DNA of 64,000 nucleotides, from contig JAULSN010000008.1 in assembly GCA_033439765.1 (NCBI GenBank), forward strand, positions 992,001 through 1,056,000, given 5' to 3'. The position numbers and the translations under genes are program-made. Source of the stretch: Lasiosphaeria ovina. Taxonomy: Eukaryota > Ascomycota > Sordariomycetes > Sordariales > Lasiosphaeriaceae. Below the pieces are notes generated by a model. The model searched no databases. It saw nothing but the letters and a program-made list of their open reading frames with translations, and was not told the origin of the DNA. Below, in pieces: positions 11,801-21,264 of this stretch; within the stretch, counting starts at the first letter, position 1; each line of letters opens with the position of its first letter.

Positions 11801-11905
11801 TTCGCTGGGGGCCAGCTGCCAGAGGACGAAGACGACGAGAGCCGAAAGGACAACGAGGCGCCCTGGGAGCGCCAGGTTCTCGACACGAGCATCTTGCAGA
11901 GGTGA
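8845..11905 (+). CDS. PTH11-type rhodopsin domain fused to a FucP-like MFS transporter
   Basis: Exons 8845-9168 and 9224-11905 give 1001 aa. The intron 9169-9223 (GTGAGC donor) falls in the conserved EYVFSVLY|NPALMATKTSILVFYLRL stretch of fungal SAT4/PTH11 rhodopsin-like proteins. Residues about 20-305 hold the seven-helix receptor domain, including GLDDYIIVLAW, the CHP of IFQCHP, SAPVNIITDLAILILPIPVL and WSAVEVNIGIACACIPTLKPL. There is no N-terminal CFEM domain. A hydrophilic linker spans about 306-430. From Met418 (10151) the protein continues as a FHS/FucP-type MFS (FFLWGVSYGFLN, ETAANPFLVLCG, QWFYVAAQENMSIYF), roughly residues 431-880 with about 12 helices. A charged cytosolic tail follows. 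The second exon is open across both domains, so a single protein is the simplest reading. Met418 could also start a separate gene. A plasma-membrane nutrient sensor-transporter is inference. Confidence 0.85.
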
Positions 11906-12783
11906 CTTTCTTGTCATTTGGTAGATGCATTGCATGAAATGGATTTGCGGGCCTGTTTATCGTTCATCTAGGTGTATTTGGATTTAAGCCAGAGGCGGCG
12001 CTTTGTTACTTTGCTGTGCTGCTTGGCCAAGTATTTCCGCAAAATATAACCTAAGGTTGTGTTTTCATTTGTCTACTCTAGGAGCAACTTCCACAGTTAG
12101 ATATATCACTAAAGTGAAATGGCTGGTACCCATCACCACGCACACAATAAACTAAAATGAACACACAGAAGATAATGTACTGCCTGTCCAGCTTCGACTG
12201 GTATTTAGCCATCCATGTATGCATGTATGTATGTACAATTCCATAGGACTCGGGGTGGGCATCTCCTTAGTCTTTTCGGCGTTTAACAAGTCAAGTCAAG
12301 CCCAGCGTGCAAGTTGAATCTAAAAAGTGTATCATTTAGCTGCAATCCAGTTGTGTCAACAAATAAGATGCGTTTCCTCTTGCCTGTTTCGCCATTGCAA
12401 ACAGTGACTCCTTGACCACAATTCTAGTGCAGGCAATCATCATACGGCGAGAATTGTGTGTAGGTGCCATGGCCCATTATCTATCCGAATCGGGTAATTA
12501 GATCAAGGCCATTTGATGCATGATCTATTATTGCCTTGCCCACCATTTCAGTTCTCAGGTTTATTAAACTTTGTACTGTGTAAAAGACCCAGAGTCCACA
12601 TGGTGCCTTTCATGATCAGAGAAAAATATCTGGATTCATTCTTTCCACGATTGGCTAGGTACCTATCCAAACCATTACTGCTCGAAAAGAAATTTGCAAC
12701 GCTTTGGTTTTTGTAATCTCACGAGAATCTAGGAAACAAACAAACGCTTGCGTTGCCCCCAAGGCATCCATCCCTAGCTCCTC
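11906..12783. other. 3' region of the fusion gene, no gene seen
   Basis: AT-rich sequence with ACACAATAAAC and ATGTATGTATGT tracts, consistent with a 3' UTR and spacer. A TAGGTACCTA motif lies near 12656. I find no coding signal. Confidence 0.45.
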
Positions 12784-13568
12784 TCACTTTACATCGCCCC
12801 TTTCGGAATCTGTTGACGCGACGCTCTTTAGATCCCCTAACCAAATTGGCCATGGCACATCATCAGAGCCGCTGGCGCCAGGCGTGGCTGGGCCGTTAGG
12901 AGGCTTGTCCAGAGACTTGCCGCTCACTGCGCTCGGCGAGGCATGCTTGAAGCCGTTTGCAATGGGCTTCTTGAAGACGACAGTATGTCGTCAGGCTTGT
13001 CTGGGCCGTTGGGAGGCTCCTCCAGAGGCATGCGGTTCACTACACTCGAAAAGAAATCCTTCAAGCCGTTGGTAAGAGGTTTCTTGAAGACGATAAGATT
13101 ATTGTCACTCGATGACACATCGTTGGGGCCGTGGGCCTTAGTCGTGTCTGGGCCGTTAGGAGGCTTCTCCAGAGGCTTGCCGTTCACTGCATTCAATGAC
13201 GCACCATCGGAGCCGTTGGCGTCAGGCATATCTGAGTCCTTGAGAATCATGTCCAGGAACTTGCTCTTCACCTCACTCAATGATACATCTTTAGTGCCCT
13301 TGGCATTAGGCGTGTCTGGGCCGCCGAGAGTCTTCTCCGGGGACTTGGTATTCACTGCACCCGACAATGGATCTTTTGAATCGTTGGTATCAGCCTCGTC
13401 TGAGCCGCTTAGAGTCTCGTCCGAGCCGTCGAGACTCTCGTCTGAGCTATGGAGAGTCTCGTTTGAGCTGTCAAGAGTCTCGTCTAAGCCGCTAAGAGTC
13501 TTGTCCGGGGACTTGACCTCTACGTCTGGTGCTAAGCTCCTCAACTTGTTTCCGAAACCAGGCATCCA
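12784..13568 (-). pseudogene. Repeat-rich tail ORF in frame behind the acyltransferase stop (decaying)
   Basis: The acyltransferase gene ends in TAG at 13571-13569. The same frame then runs open from 13568 to 12924, starting TGG ATG, with 213 codons after that ATG. The product is Ser/Asp/Pro-rich and built of imperfect repeats: short SDETL-like units first, then longer units with PLEKPPNGPDT, PLEEPPNGPDK and SLDKPPNGPAT cores. Near 12975-13000 a frameshift is visible: the VFKKP motif of one unit recurs in another frame, and the repeat continues in that frame to a TGA at 12786-12784. I read this as a C-terminal extension cut off by a stop and then shifted. An independent gene, or stop-codon readthrough, is less likely but possible. 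No function is evident. Confidence 0.5.
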
Positions 13569-14996
13569 CTAGAGATCTGACTTGGTTATGACGCCCGAGC
13601 ATGGCGGGCCTTTGCAGACAAAGGCTTCCATTTTTGTGAGGTTGTACATGACGAAGGCCACTGTCTTTACTGCGGACAGGTCGTCTTCTCTTCCGTGCTT
13701 GCACAAGCTGAGAGGCCCCTGGCGGTGGCCCGAGAAAATCTCGACGACGCGGTCTGGGGTAACGTTGCCCAGAAATTTCGGGCACACCAATTCTTCCTCG
13801 GCAGCATTGAGCCTCCGCGCGCTGTCAAGCATGTTCGTCCTGTCTGCCGTACCTGGGATACGGTAGGTCGAATGGTGGTTCAAGAAATGGTTTGTGTGGA
13901 GTAAAAATGGCACCGTGATTGGTTCAACACGGTAGATTTCATTCGGTATAATCTCAAGGGTGAACGCGGTTCCGTGTTTGTCCGCGACCGTCATGTTTCC
14001 AGATAGGTGGCGCGGGATTTCGGTGAAGCCGTCCATAACATCTTTCATGTTCCACCCCTCGAGAAGCATGCGGCGAAGGAAGGGGAAGGGCAACATGGGC
14101 CGTGGCTTGCATCGAATCTTGTTGCCTTGAGGGTCCTCGTGGTCGACGGGGACAAAGTCCCGCTGCGACTTCATTGAGCTCCATGTGACCGCCATTCCAG
14201 CAGAATTCATGCCGCTCCCCATCAGCATGCCGGCCTCGGTCGTGATGAGCATGGCCGGCCTGTCGTCCGTCGGTTGCACCTCCAGATTGATGATGAAATC
14301 TGGATCGTCAAAACGCCGCGCCTTGTCCCAGTTTTGTGCCGAGATGACATTGCGGTTCTGCGTCGCCGGGCCGAGAAAGAAGGCCGTAGTGCATTCGTCT
14401 GGGCACCTTTCAGGCTTGACGGGGCACAGCACAACGCCACGGCGAGCGCGGCTTGAACAGTTATCACCGTCGGGTTGCCAAATATGATTTACGATTAGAC
14501 GCTGTCCGAGAAGGAATTTTCCATATCCGCGTGGATCATCAGGGTCTATGTCTTCCCACCAAATGTCACCATGGGCAACCTGAGGCAGAATCTGGTTGAG
14601 ATCGTCGCGGGCATTGAGCAGCACAAGGTCGTCGAGATCCACGTCGGCTCCTTCAGCCATGCCGGAGAGCTCCTCATAGCCGCGGGGCCAGTATTTCTGC
14701 AATCCCGGAATGTAGACTTCGTTGACGATGGCCATGCAAGTGCTCCTGGCGACGCGGTTAGCTTTGTTTGTCTCGAGCGACCAGTACGGTGACACGGGCT
14801 GCCGTTGCACTCACCATAGTTGTTCGATCCCCCTCAACCTGTCCGTCGAAGCCGTGAGGTTCCTGTGGATTAACGGGGCGACCTGTTCTCCATACATCTT
14901 GCCACACTCAAAAGCGGACCCGTGAACGGTGACTGTTCTAATCGTTTGGCCCACACCTCGCTGAGTGCCGGGTGTTTCAGAGGCAGAGGAAGCCAT
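13569..14996 (-). CDS. Acyl-CoA:6-aminopenicillanic acid acyltransferase-like (C45 family) protein
   Basis: Exons 14996-14815 and 14745-13569 give 452 aa. The intron 14746-14814 has GTGAGT, a GCTAACC branch and CAG. Family members are N-terminal-nucleophile hydrolases that self-cleave before a cysteine. Here Cys179 lies in CTTAFF, and GPATQNRNVISAQNWD follows as in other members. Residues 85-110 carry GMAEGADVDLDDLVLLNAR. The residue before the nucleophile is Glu178, where penicillin acyltransferase has Gly. About 70 residues separate LLNAR and the nucleophile, more than in the penicillin enzyme as I recall it. C-terminal landmarks are GMNSAGMAVTWSSMKS and TNHFLNHH. No ACV synthetase or isopenicillin N synthase lies nearby, so this is probably a general amidohydrolase/acyltransferase and not a penicillin gene. 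There is no clear peroxisomal signal at the C-terminus (KSDL). Confidence 0.85.
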
Positions 14997-17522
14997 CTTG
15001 GTGGTTGAATGTCTGCCCAGAGAAGAAGAGTGTTTGCCAGGTTGTCGATCGCAGGTTTATGCTAATTAAAATAATGAAAAATGATCTGGGGAAGGTCTGT
15101 AATTCTGCTTCAAGCTAGCTCGGGACAATGGAAACCCTCGGTGTCGGTGAACAGAGCCACGTTATGCCTGGTGCTTGCCATTTTTATCTAGTTTTGTAGG
15201 AAAGAGCCATGGCATGCACGGCAGCGATAAACTCGAGGCAGATCAACTAGTGGACGTGAACATTGCCGAGCATCAAGCTAGAGGTGAAGTAACCAAGGTA
15301 GGCGCCAGTCAAATATCGTCTCTGCACACCTAGGTCAGTCGTTAGCTGAAGGCTAAGGCCGTCTTGAAGGTTTTATAATTCTTATTGGTGACTCTTAGCA
15401 GAGACATGTTGTCCTTGACGGGTCACGGCTCGAGCCTTCACACAGTCTAGATGCCGAATCTTTGTTAGCGCGGACTCCACGACGTGAATGCCCTCCCTAT
15501 CCGTACCTTGGCCATTAAGGGTTTCTCCCAAGACAAAGTGTAGCTGTCAGAACGCCTAATATAGATTGCCAGAGCCGTGTCTCCCTCGGAAAAGTGCCAG
15601 GCCTAGCAAAGGTTTTTTTTCGCCTGCTTTTTATGTGCCGAAAGTCATACCCATCCACGGTACGAAGTACTATCCATCTCAAGCACCGCGCCAACGGTCT
15701 TTAGGGAAGACGGAGCCGGAGATCGAAGTGGGCTCTCCATTTGAAGACATCGCGGGCTTGGACGGCGGCTGCGGCACAAACGAGTGCCGAGATGCGGAAT
15801 GTCCGCCGCCTATGCCGTCTGTCCACCGGCCGTTGTAGCGCGGTCGGCTAGACACGACAGTCAGCCACGGCAAAGCTGTGTGGGGTAGCTGCAGGTGCTT
15901 CCAGAAGATGGTCATGATTCATTATCCCGCATTCATGCACCCAATGTCATCTCGGTAAATCAAGAATCAACCATGTCCTTCCTGCAGAAAAAGGACGGCA
16001 GAGGAAACAACGGCTGTCAGCTTGGGTTGGGTTCGGTGACGGCGAAACCGGAAACCGAGTCGAGTCTAAGCCCGAGATGCTCCTGGCCACCGAGTGTCAC
16101 TCGCGCAGACTGCCGTGACTGCTGTTGCCTTATTGTTCCGTAGCGTCAACCATGTCCCGTTTAAACGCGGTGGACGTGCAGAAGCCTGCTGCGTAGAAAC
16201 TCTATTACCGTGAGAGGGAGGCACCAAGGCAGGACCTGACGAAAGCTAGCCCAGAAGAAAAGAGCGGGAGGACAAGGACGAGAATGGAGACGAAAAAAAA
16301 TTATCTGAAAAACAATAGGCGTCAACCGCTAGGATCATGGGGTTGAACCGATAACTGGCATGTACATGGACGAATACTCCGTAGTGTACGAATGCAAACA
16401 ATGGAAAGACCTTTCCTGTCTCGGCGTCCAACGTGTACGAATGTCTGCAAACCTGAAAAGGCAGAACGGGCAAGAACTCCGAATCAAGCTTTCCACTGAT
16501 TCATCACCAGTTTCTACGTGCCGACCACTCTGTATTCCGTACTGATACTCGATACACGTGCAGTCGTGCACACTGCACAGGTTGACCGTTCGTTCGGCAA
16601 TTCACCCCCGAGACCGCCTTTTTTTGTTGACTGGAGCGCTAAACTCCAACCAGGCATTGCCGATCCCCGATGTCCCCTGGAGCCCTGCTTGAATTGGCCT
16701 TCCCATGCAGGCGGGACGGCAGTTGGCCCAAGCTCAAGCTCAACAAGTGGGCTGACCGGGGTGTTAACCTTCGGGGATGTGGTTAGCTCTTTCCTCCAGC
16801 TGCGAGCCAAGTCTGGTCGGTTGAGAATGCCGTGAGAGACATGATGCGGATAGTACTTACCTTACCAAGTAGACGTAAGGTAGGTAGAACAAGCCACGGC
16901 TTGGAATCCATGGGGCATCTATCAGTACAAGAGGGAAGAATGGCAGCATAGTGCACTTTTGAAACAACTGCCAAAACTTCAAGTGCCAGGTGGGAAGCAC
17001 GGGAGCTGCAAGACGTACATGGTACTGGCTTGGGCGAGATATTACACATCATGGCTGTCACTTCCCGAATGGGAGAGGCGCGGGGGAGCCCAAGACTAGA
17101 GGGTGTCTTGGGTCTGCTCTTGTTCTTCAACACATTTCCAATGCGCCCCCTACTTTGTGCTTGGAGGAAGCTGAATGGATGGATGGGATGGGATGGAACG
17201 ATCGGAGGTCCGGGAACTCCCTCCCCCTCCTCGCACCACCACCACAATGATGAAAGGAACCCGTTGCCCTCCCCTTCGTAGCTCGCGGCTTTTGTAATTC
17301 TACCCGCCCGCTCCGTCTGCACCCAGCCCAGCACCCACGCATTCTAGCTGGAAACTACAATTGCTGTTTCGGTCAACACCTATCCCATACCGTCGTGTAC
17401 GCTCCTATAAACCCAGCTCGCCTCGTGTAAAGGAACAAGCCTATCGACGTCTCCTCAACCTAGACACCTACCGATCTACCGTACGCACCCGTTCGAAACT
17501 TGTTACACCAAACCAAACCGCC
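14997..17522. other. Divergent intergenic region of 2.5 kb
   Basis: Lies between the acyltransferase start (minus) and the gene starting at 17523 (plus). Short ORFs on both strands show no conserved motif. Several TACCTA/TAGGTA motifs occur around 16855-16885. The pyrimidine-rich stretch from about 17330 to 17520 is probably the leader of the next gene. No RNA gene or mobile element is seen. Confidence 0.45.
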
Positions 17523-18340
17523 ATGTCGTCCCGGCTCACAACTCCCGTCTCGAAGCTCACGCGGTCGATCAGCTCGACGGCCTCCATTTCTCGCCCGAGC
17601 CATGTCCTAAACAACAGCAAGAACAAGCCGGCTGCCTCTGCCACAACCGCCGCCGCCGGGACCAGGAAACGGCAGGCCCGGAAAGCCGCCGCCGGCGAGC
17701 CGGCCGCCGAGACCGTCGATGTATGCCACCCCCTTACCCATCCAATAACCATCACTACACAAACAAATAACCCACTAACACCACCATTCACTAGGGAACA
17801 CGCCACCACTCGACGCGCGCCGCGTCGTCGCACAGGCCCACGCCGCCTTCGGCAGCGCGCAAGATGCCATTAATGCAAGGCTTCCGCACGTCCGCGCCCC
17901 GCCCCGCCGCGCACGCAGACCGCACAATGGACCTACTCTACCTTCCAAACCTACAAGCGCTCGCAAACGAAGAGTCTAGCCGGCTGGCCGAGTTCGTGCG
18001 CGTGCCGCTGCTGCCGGACAACACGTCGCCGCCGCCGGGGACGCGGCTGCCCGAGGCGCTGGACGCGCCGCTGGCGGCGCCGCAGATCCTGGTCGTGGCG
18101 GCGAACCCGGACACAGTGCTCCCCGCCGCGCTGACGGAGGTCGAGGGCATGGGCGTCGATGGTGTGGAGTTGCGGTTTGCGCACCATGGAGAGACATCGG
18201 ATGCGGCGAGTGTTGACGTGCAGGGCGGCATGCTGCGCGATCTGTGGAAGGGGCTGATGGATGATGTTTTTGGCGGCCCTGGCGCGAGTGGTGCGGCCAA
18301 ATCGGGTAGCAAGGGTGGGCCGGCGCCGGCGCCAGCTTAG
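17523..18340 (+). CDS. Hypothetical protein, possibly mitochondrial
   Basis: Exons 17523-17720 and 17795-18340 give 247 aa. The intron 17721-17794 has a GTATGC donor, a CACTAAC branch and TAG acceptor. The first 35 residues are Ser/Thr/Arg-rich without acids, which suggests a mitochondrial presequence; a second Arg/Ser-rich stretch follows around RTSAPRPAAHADR. The conserved-looking core is MDLLYLPNLQALANEE, FVRVPLLPDN and AALTEVEGMGVDGVELRFAH, then MLRDLWKGLMDDVFG. The C-terminus is Gly/Pro/Ala-rich. I do not know the family; I believe related proteins occur in other Sordariomycetes but could not check. The ATG has a good context (GCCATGTCG). Confidence 0.65.
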
Positions 18341-19402
18341 CACCGTCCGCCTCTCTCGCCCGTGTGAGCCGTGTGCGAGTGTGTGTTGAGAAAATCCCGG
18401 GATTTCCTTATATAACCTGCAGTGCCAGACTGTCGGGCTATCTATCCAGCTCCTCCTGGTAAGCTGCGGCGGGCGGCATCACCATGTCTTTCTTCCTCTC
18501 GTGCTGTTACAACGAGTTCTGGATGCCTACATATTGTTATTATTTTTGGGGCGGAGTGGACACTTTTTGCCACGGCAAACAAAAAACACGCCTGCCCCAC
18601 AGAGAGAAAGGAGCTCTGACGACTGAAACGTCTTTTTGGATATGATATTTGTTTGTTTACCTACTGGCGCCAGCGGGTTTTCCCCTCTTTGTCTCTCTCC
18701 ATGCCGCCAAAGACGGATCTGAGGATATATACTTTCGTTATCATACCCGTATCGTACGCAGTATGAGCGATGACAGACTCCCCTAGATGCCAAGGATCCC
18801 AAGGTTAGCACTGTACTTCTTTCTTTCCTCCTTGTCCCCGTCGCCCTCCGCCCTACTTGTTTCCATTCCGACTTGTCCCAGCCGAACCCAGGTGTCCCTA
18901 CTGCCCAATCTCGGTGCGGACGCCTCCGGCGGGGCGTTTTAATTATGAGGCCTTGAAGGGCTGTGCATGAGGCGTCACGCCATTGCACCATCTTCTATGG
19001 AAGTTGCTAATAAGGTAACTTGAACGCTGCTCAACCTTCAGCCTCGGCCAAAACCCAAGTCTTCCCCTTCCATACTTATAAATATCTACCTATACACCCT
19101 CTCGCCCGACATCGAGTCTCACCAACAATCCCCGCCGGACGGTATCAGCGAGTTCGTTGTATGGAGCCCCGATATCATCGCCGTGTCAGTTCATTGTTCT
19201 CGTTTCTACTGTTGAGGTACACTCCGGTTGGGATTGCCCATGGCCTCGATGCAGATATCTTTTCCCATGATCTTACGAGACATTATCGCGATACGACCGT
19301 GGTGTACGACGACAAGAATGGAGCAAAGATTCTCATGCATGTTTGTTCCGCCAAGCTTCCCCTCTATAATACAACCCTCCATCCCTTACCCATTACCCCT
19401 TA
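18341..19402. other. Intergenic region left of the pogo element
   Basis: Contains the probable 3' UTR of the 17523 gene and the left flank of the transposon. No gene is recognised. The sequence just outside the element reads ACCCCTTA. Confidence 0.4.
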
Positions 19403-19482
19403 ACGTGATTGCATAGCGAGTGGCCATGTATAGCGAGCGCGCACTCTCACCACCTCAATTGAACTGTCGCACGACATACCAA
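19403..19482 (+). repeat. Left terminal inverted repeat of the pogo element
   Basis: About 80 bases, identical to the reverse complement of 21185-21264 for the first 67 positions; one C/T difference follows, then another near the inner end. The mismatch type (C to T) fits RIP. Confidence 0.92.
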
Positions 19483-19509
19483 CACCACAAAGAAAATGAT
19501 CAATTGAAA

Positions 19510-21165
19510 CTACTCGGAATCCGATTCCTCCTCCATTTCCACATCCTTTTGGCACGTACGAGAATTGTGTCCGGTATTGCCGTAGTTGCTACAGCGTCGT
19601 GGACTAGCTGCACTTCTTCTCGTCCGACCACTCCCCGACCGCTTTTCCTCCTCTAACTGAGCCTCCGTATCCTTTTGAGCTAGAATATCTATCGCATCCT
19701 ACATATTTAGTAGTCCTCCTACCCGGATACGACTTTTCTTGGCCCTCCGACGTTTACTTAAGGCTGCATTTGCCTCCTCAAGCTCTCGTACGCGTGCCTT
19801 CATCAACACCACCTCATGCATAACCTTTATCGTACCCTTCGTAATTTGGTCAAGAGCCCCAAGAATTGGAGTTGGAGAGCTACCTTGATGTCTGGTAATG
19901 CGATCCTTGATGTGTGTCGTCTGAAAAGAAGCCTCCGTAGCATTTTGTGGTGTTTTGGAGACCCAACTATCGTACGAGACTCCGGCGGGGCCAGTAGGTG
20001 TTGGCGTACGAGGCTTGATATCCAGCTGGGAAATCACCCTCTCCGGGTTGAATGGGACAAGCCCTACCCCTCGGAAACCTCCTTATACGTTTTCGGGGTG
20101 GAATGTTATCCAGAATACATTATAGAAGGCAAGAAAGAAGTCGGGCTTGGTAATATGGTGAATATGGTTGCTCATCAGCCTCTCGATTTCCTTACCGTAC
20201 GACCGCTTTAACACACTGAAACACCCAATATCAAGTGGCTGGAGTAGGTGAGATGAGTACGGAGGCATACAAAGAGTTATAATATTATTCTCTTTATAGA
20301 AATCCTCAAATTCGGCTGAGTGGTGGCTCTCATACCCATCCAATATCAGGAGACGCTTTCCACCTATCGTACGAGCGCGAGAGTGCTTATCGAAGTGCTT
20401 AATCCAATCAACACCAATACGGTTATTAGTCCAACCAATATCTAAGAGATCGATCGTCCAATCAGGCGGAAAAGGGCTGTCGCGATACCAACTATCGAGG
20501 TGGGTTTTGCCCGCAACCACCACGTACGGAGGGATGATCTCACTACCCGACTATACGGCCTGGATCACTATGACCCATTCCCGATTGCCAGGCTGGATCT
20601 TTTTAGCCCTCCCACGGCCTTCGGACGAGGTAATAACAAGAGTAGCCGAGATCTGGCCCATCAAAAACCCAGTCTCGTCAAAGTTCCAGATATCCGACTC
20701 GAGGATCCCATGTTTCGCGATTGTGTTGCGAACAAGGTCAAACCACGCGCCGATTATCTTTGGGTCTTCGCATTTGGCCCTCTAGTAGTCGTACGGACGC
20801 GACCAACGCGTCCGGAGCTCTGAATGTCGTCGTACAAAGTTCGAAGCCCAGCGTGGTCCGACGCGTAACGCGCCACGCGTCTCGCGCAGCAAGTTGGCCA
20901 TATCTCCCACCATATCGTATCCTGGCGAAAATCCTTACTCGTACAGGTCAAGAACCCTTCGTACGATAACCTGCTCTTCGAGAGGATCCAGTTTCCGAGA
21001 GTTGGCGATCATCTCTACTCGAGGGAGGATTCCCTTCAATCGCCGCTCAAGTGTTTTTCGGGGTACCGAGTAGCGTTTTGCAGCTGTGAAGAGGGTGAGT
21101 TTCTTGTCGCGTCCCATAGCTTGGAGGGCAAGCTGCAATTGTGCTTCATTTCGTTTGGCTGGCAT
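19510..21165 (-). pseudogene. Pogo-type transposase with five in-frame stops
   Basis: The frame from ATG at 21165 to TAG at 19510 is 552 codons long, as expected for this family. An N-terminal helix-turn-helix (PAKRNEAQLQLALQAM, then YSVPRKTLERRLKG) is followed by a CENP-B-type region (RWASNFVRRHSELRTRWSRPYDY). The DDE core carries FDETGF, LLILDGYESHHS and LLQPLDIGCF, giving the three acidic residues. The C-terminus has a basic coiled segment and a zinc-knuckle-like CSNYGNTGHNSRTC in which one Cys is Tyr. Stops lie at 20937-20935 (TAA), 20784-20782 (TAG), 20553-20551 (TAG), 20085-20083 (TAA) and 19701-19699 (TAG). All five would be Gln codons before a single C-to-T change. Confidence 0.9.
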
Positions 21166-21184
21166 GTTCGGTTTTTTTATGGTA

Positions 21185-21264
21185 TTGGTATGTCGTACGA
21201 CAGTTCAATTGAGGTGGTGAGAGTGCGCGCTCGCTATACATGGCCACTCGCTATGCAATCACGT
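21185..21264 (-). repeat. Right terminal inverted repeat of the pogo element
   Basis: Mirror copy of 19403-19482 and equally long. The outer end ACGT abuts the TA duplication at 21265-21266. Confidence 0.92.

Larger units (their letters stand above)
19403..21264 (-). mobile_element. Pogo/Fot1-type DNA transposon, 1862 bp, inactivated
   Basis: The element is bounded by inverted repeats that begin ACGTGATTGC and is flanked on each side by TA (19401-19402 and 21265-21266), the usual pogo/mariner target duplication. The two terminal repeats match base for base for about 67 positions and then with one or two mismatches to about position 80. Between them lies one minus-strand reading frame for a DDE transposase that keeps its frame throughout but has five stops. 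Its length and TA target match the Fot1/pogo class of ascomycetes. The right flank also reads ACCCC, similar to the left flank. The element is not expected to move by itself. Confidence 0.92.

Noticed and set aside
10151..11905. Separate MFS gene starting at Met418
   Set aside because: Possible, but the frame is continuous with the receptor domain and I see no clear promoter or 3' end between them. Kept as the alternative in the fusion finding.
12943..13572. 209-codon plus-strand ORF opposite the acyltransferase tail
   Set aside because: It mirrors the repeat-rich minus-strand tail. The minus frame is continuous with the acyltransferase and carries the repeat logic.
13569..14996. Penicillin biosynthesis cluster
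   Set aside because: Only an acyltransferase-like gene is present. No ACV synthetase or isopenicillin N synthase lies in the window.
16783..17334. 183-codon minus-strand ORF
   Set aside because: No motif, non-coding composition, and it lies in the divergent promoter region.
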